Below the pieces are notes generated by a model. That model was not told the DNA's origin. It saw nothing but the letters and a program-made list of their open reading frames with translations, and made no database searches. This document shows positions 34,489 through 36,310 of a DNA stretch of 36,310 nucleotides, in pieces (positions within the stretch are counted from its first letter, which is position 1; each line of letters begins with the position of its first letter). The position numbers were made by a program, and so were the translations under genes. Location: assembly GCA_020049245.1 (NCBI GenBank), contig JAIFLB010000068.1:1-36310 (forward strand). The letters run 5' to 3'. The stretch comes from Betaproteobacteria bacterium (GTDB lineage: Bacteria; Pseudomonadota; Gammaproteobacteria; Burkholderiales; Thiobacillaceae).

Positions 34489-35906
34489 AACATAAAGTCC
34501 GTCGCATTCACTTCGTCGGCATCGGCGGCGCCGGCATGAGCGGCATCGCCGAAGTCCTGCTCAATCTGGGCTATCAGGTATCCGGCAGCGATGGCGCCAG
34601 CAACGCCGTCACCCAGCGGCTGGCGGACATGGGGGCGACAGTTTTCCAGGGACACGCCAGCGAAAACGTCCAAAACATCGACGTAATGGTGATTTCCAGC
34701 GCGATCAAGCCAGACAACCCGGAAGTTGTTGCGGCGCGGGAAAAGCATATTCCGGTGGTCGCCCGCGCCATGATGCTGGCCGAACTGATGCGCTTCAAAC
34801 AAGGCATCGCCATCGCCGGCACGCACGGCAAAACCACCACCACCAGCCTGATCGCCAGTGTGCTGAACGAAGCCGGCCTGGACCCGACCTTCGTCATCGG
34901 TGGCAAGTTGCTCGCCGCCGGCGCCAATGCGCGACTCGGCCAGGGCGAATGGCTGGTAGCGGAAGCCGATGAATCCGACGCGTCCTTCCTGCATCTGTCA
35001 CCGGTGTTGTCGGTGGTGACCAACATCGACGCCGATCACATGGAAACCTATGACCACGATTTCGAGAAACTGAAATCGGCGTTCATCGAATTCCTGCATC
35101 GGCTGCCGTTCTGGGGCATGGCCGTGGTCTGCGCCGACGACGCCAACGTGCGCGGCCTGCTGCCGCGCATCACCAAACCGGTGATGACCTACGGCACGAC
35201 CGACGACTGCATGATCCAGGCTGTGAACATCCGCGCCGAGGATGGCCGCATGCGGTTCACCGCGTTGCGCAACGGCACGCGTTCTCCGATCGACATCACG
35301 CTGAACCTGCCCGGCATGCATAACGTATTAAATGCGCTGGCCGCGATCGCGGTGGCGTGGGAACTGCAAGTACCAGACGCCGCCGTGCAAAAGGCGCTGG
35401 CCGGCTTTAGCGGCGTCGGTCGCCGCTTCCAGCGTTATGGCGAAATTGAGCTGGCCGATGGTCGGACGGGGTTGCGTACATTCACGCTGGTCGACGACTA
35501 TGGCCATCACCCGGTGGAGATGCGCGCCACGCTATGTGCCGCGCGCGGTGCTTTCCCCGGTCGCCGCCTGGTGCTTGCCTTCCAGCCGCATCGCTACACG
35601 CGCACACGCGATCTGTTCGAGGATTTCGTGCAGGTGCTGTCGCAGGCCGACGCGGTGCTGCTGACCGAAGTCTATGCCGCCAGCGAACAACCCATCGTCG
35701 CCGCCGACGGCCGCAGCCTGGCGCGCGCGGTCCGGGTCGCCGGCAAGGTCGAGCCGGTGTTCATCGCCGACATCAACGATCTACCCGCTGCACTGGCCGA
35801 CTTCATTCAGGACGGCGATGTCGTGCTCTGCATGGGCGCCGGCTCGATCGGCCAGACACCGGCACGCCTTGCCGCGTTGGGTGTGCAATCCGGAGACGCC
35901 GCATGA
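34485..35906 (+). CDS. murC: UDP-MurNAc:L-alanine ligase MurC
   Basis: The 473-aa product begins with the UDP-binding Rossmann motif [15 protein letters not shown] (11-25), then ATP loop AGTHGKTTT (111-119), [12 protein letters not shown], and [11 protein letters not shown] in domain 3. It adds the first residue (L-Ala) to UDP-MurNAc. It is not fused to ddl or murB. The ATG overlaps the murG stop (ATGA) and its own stop overlaps murB in the same way. Confidence 0.96.
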   Translation: MKHKVRRIHFVGIGGAGMSGIAEVLLNLGYQVSGSDGASNAVTQRLADMGATVFQGHASENVQNIDVMVISSAIKPDNPEVVAAREKHIPVVARAMMLAELMRFKQGIAIAGTHGKTTTTSLIASVLNEAGLDPTFVIGGKLLAAGANARLGQGEWLVAEADESDASFLHLSPVLSVVTNIDADHMETYDHDFEKLKSAFIEFLHRLPFWGMAVVCADDANVRGLLPRITKPVMTYGTTDDCMIQAVNIRAEDGRMRFTALRNGTRSPIDITLNLPGMHNVLNALAAIAVAWELQVPDAAVQKALAGFSGVGRRFQRYGEIELADGRTGLRTFTLVDDYGHHPVEMRATLCAARGAFPGRRLVLAFQPHRYTRTRDLFEDFVQVLSQADAVLLTEVYAASEQPIVAADGRSLARAVRVAGKVEPVFIADINDLPAALADFIQDGDVVLCMGAGSIGQTPARLAALGVQSGDAA

Positions 35907-36310
35907 TCGTGGCCGACTACACCAACCCGCCGGTGAAGGTGCCTGGCACCCAGGGCGAGTTGCAGCTGAATGTCGACATGAGCGGCTATACCAGCTGGCG
36001 CGCCGGCGGCAAGGCGGATCGGTTGTATACGCCGCTCGACCTGGCCGATCTGTGCGCCTTCCTGAAGACCCTGGAACGCAACGAACCACTGTACTTCATC
36101 GGCCTTGGCAGCAACCTGCTGGTGCGCGACGCCGGCCTGCGCGGCACGGTGATTCATCTGCACGGCGCGCTGAAGCGGATCGATCTGGAACAACGCAAAA
36201 CCAATGGCAGCGACAGCAGCAGCCCATTCGGCGTGATTTTTGCCGAAGCCGGCGTCGCCAGCCCGAAACTGGCGCGCTATGCCGCCACGCATAATCTGGT
36301 CGGCGCTGAA
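35903..36310 (+). CDS. murB: UDP-N-acetylenolpyruvoylglucosamine reductase MurB, 3' end cut by window
   Basis: The frame opens at ATG 35903, overlapping the murC stop (ATGA), and stays open to the last base (136 codons). The visible part has the FAD-binding start typical of MurB: an N-terminal [36 protein letters not shown] and [17 protein letters not shown]. MurB reduces the enolpyruvyl group to lactyl with NADPH, giving UDP-MurNAc. A 10-residue Lys/Asn/Ser-rich insertion ([10 protein letters not shown]) sits between strands. Confidence 0.94.
   Translation, partial: MIVADYTNPPVKVPGTQGELQLNVDMSGYTSWRAGGKADRLYTPLDLADLCAFLKTLERNEPLYFIGLGSNLLVRDAGLRGTVIHLHGALKRIDLEQRKTNGSDSSSPFGVIFAEAGVASPKLARYAATHNLVGAE

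Overview
The window is a 36.3 kb piece of a fairly GC-rich chromosome from a Gram-negative bacterium, most likely a betaproteobacterium. The reasons are the run kdsD-kdsC-lptC-lptA-lptB-rpoN-hpf-ptsN-hprK-rapZ (HPr kinase together with PtsN and RapZ is typical of that class), a meso-diaminopimelate type MurE, and a type A RNase P RNA. I cannot fix the genus. No tRNA, rRNA, IS element, prophage or CRISPR array is visible. Almost all of the window is housekeeping DNA.

Layout. (1) 1-3951: the end of an NADPH-dependent FMN reductase gene, a small conserved protein, a 13-bp tandem repeat, and a large RND efflux permease on the minus strand with no adaptor or outer-membrane gene beside it. (2) 4054-7709, plus strand: two tandem secreted SRPBCC-fold proteins, a lipoprotein with a Lys/Glu-rich tail, an endonuclease/exonuclease/phosphatase protein and cardiolipin synthase ClsB. 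(3) 16974 down to 7738, minus strand: thirteen tightly packed or overlapping genes. They run from Kdo synthesis (kdsD, kdsC) and LPS export (lptC, lptA, lptB) through rpoN, hpf, ptsN, hprK and rapZ, and end with a NusG-domain-II protein, a Gx-type membrane protein and ubiX. (4) 17024-18933: a Kef-type cation/proton antiporter gene broken by an apparent internal deletion. (5) 18937-22488: a prepilin-like protein with an unusually long leader, a small helical periplasmic protein, a YceI-family protein with a Pro/Ala tail, a chalcone-isomerase-like protein, and a previously uncalled 51-codon ORF coupled to it. (6) 22725-23130: the RNase P RNA gene rnpB. (7) 23398 to the end: the division and cell wall (dcw) cluster mraZ-rsmH-ftsL-ftsI-murE-murF-mraY-murD-ftsW-murG-murC-murB, with nearly every junction overlapping and murB cut by the window edge.

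How the genes work together. The dcw cluster makes the lipid II precursor (murE, murF, murD, murC, murB, mraY, murG) and the septal machine (ftsL, ftsI, ftsW). It appears to be driven from a sigma-70-like promoter overlaid with direct repeats that look like MraZ boxes. The minus-strand operon builds the inner core of LPS and its transport bridge, and carries the nitrogen-PTS regulators with sigma-54 and the hibernation factor.

The points most worth a second look are the disrupted Kef antiporter, the 51-aa ORF, the NusG-II/Gx/UbiX tail of the rapZ operon, the repeat-expanded prepilin leader, a perfect 13-bp-arm palindrome between rnpB and mraZ, a nested hairpin between hpf and ptsN, and C-tracts in and upstream of the first SRPBCC gene. 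I did not find a convincing wholly new multi-gene system.
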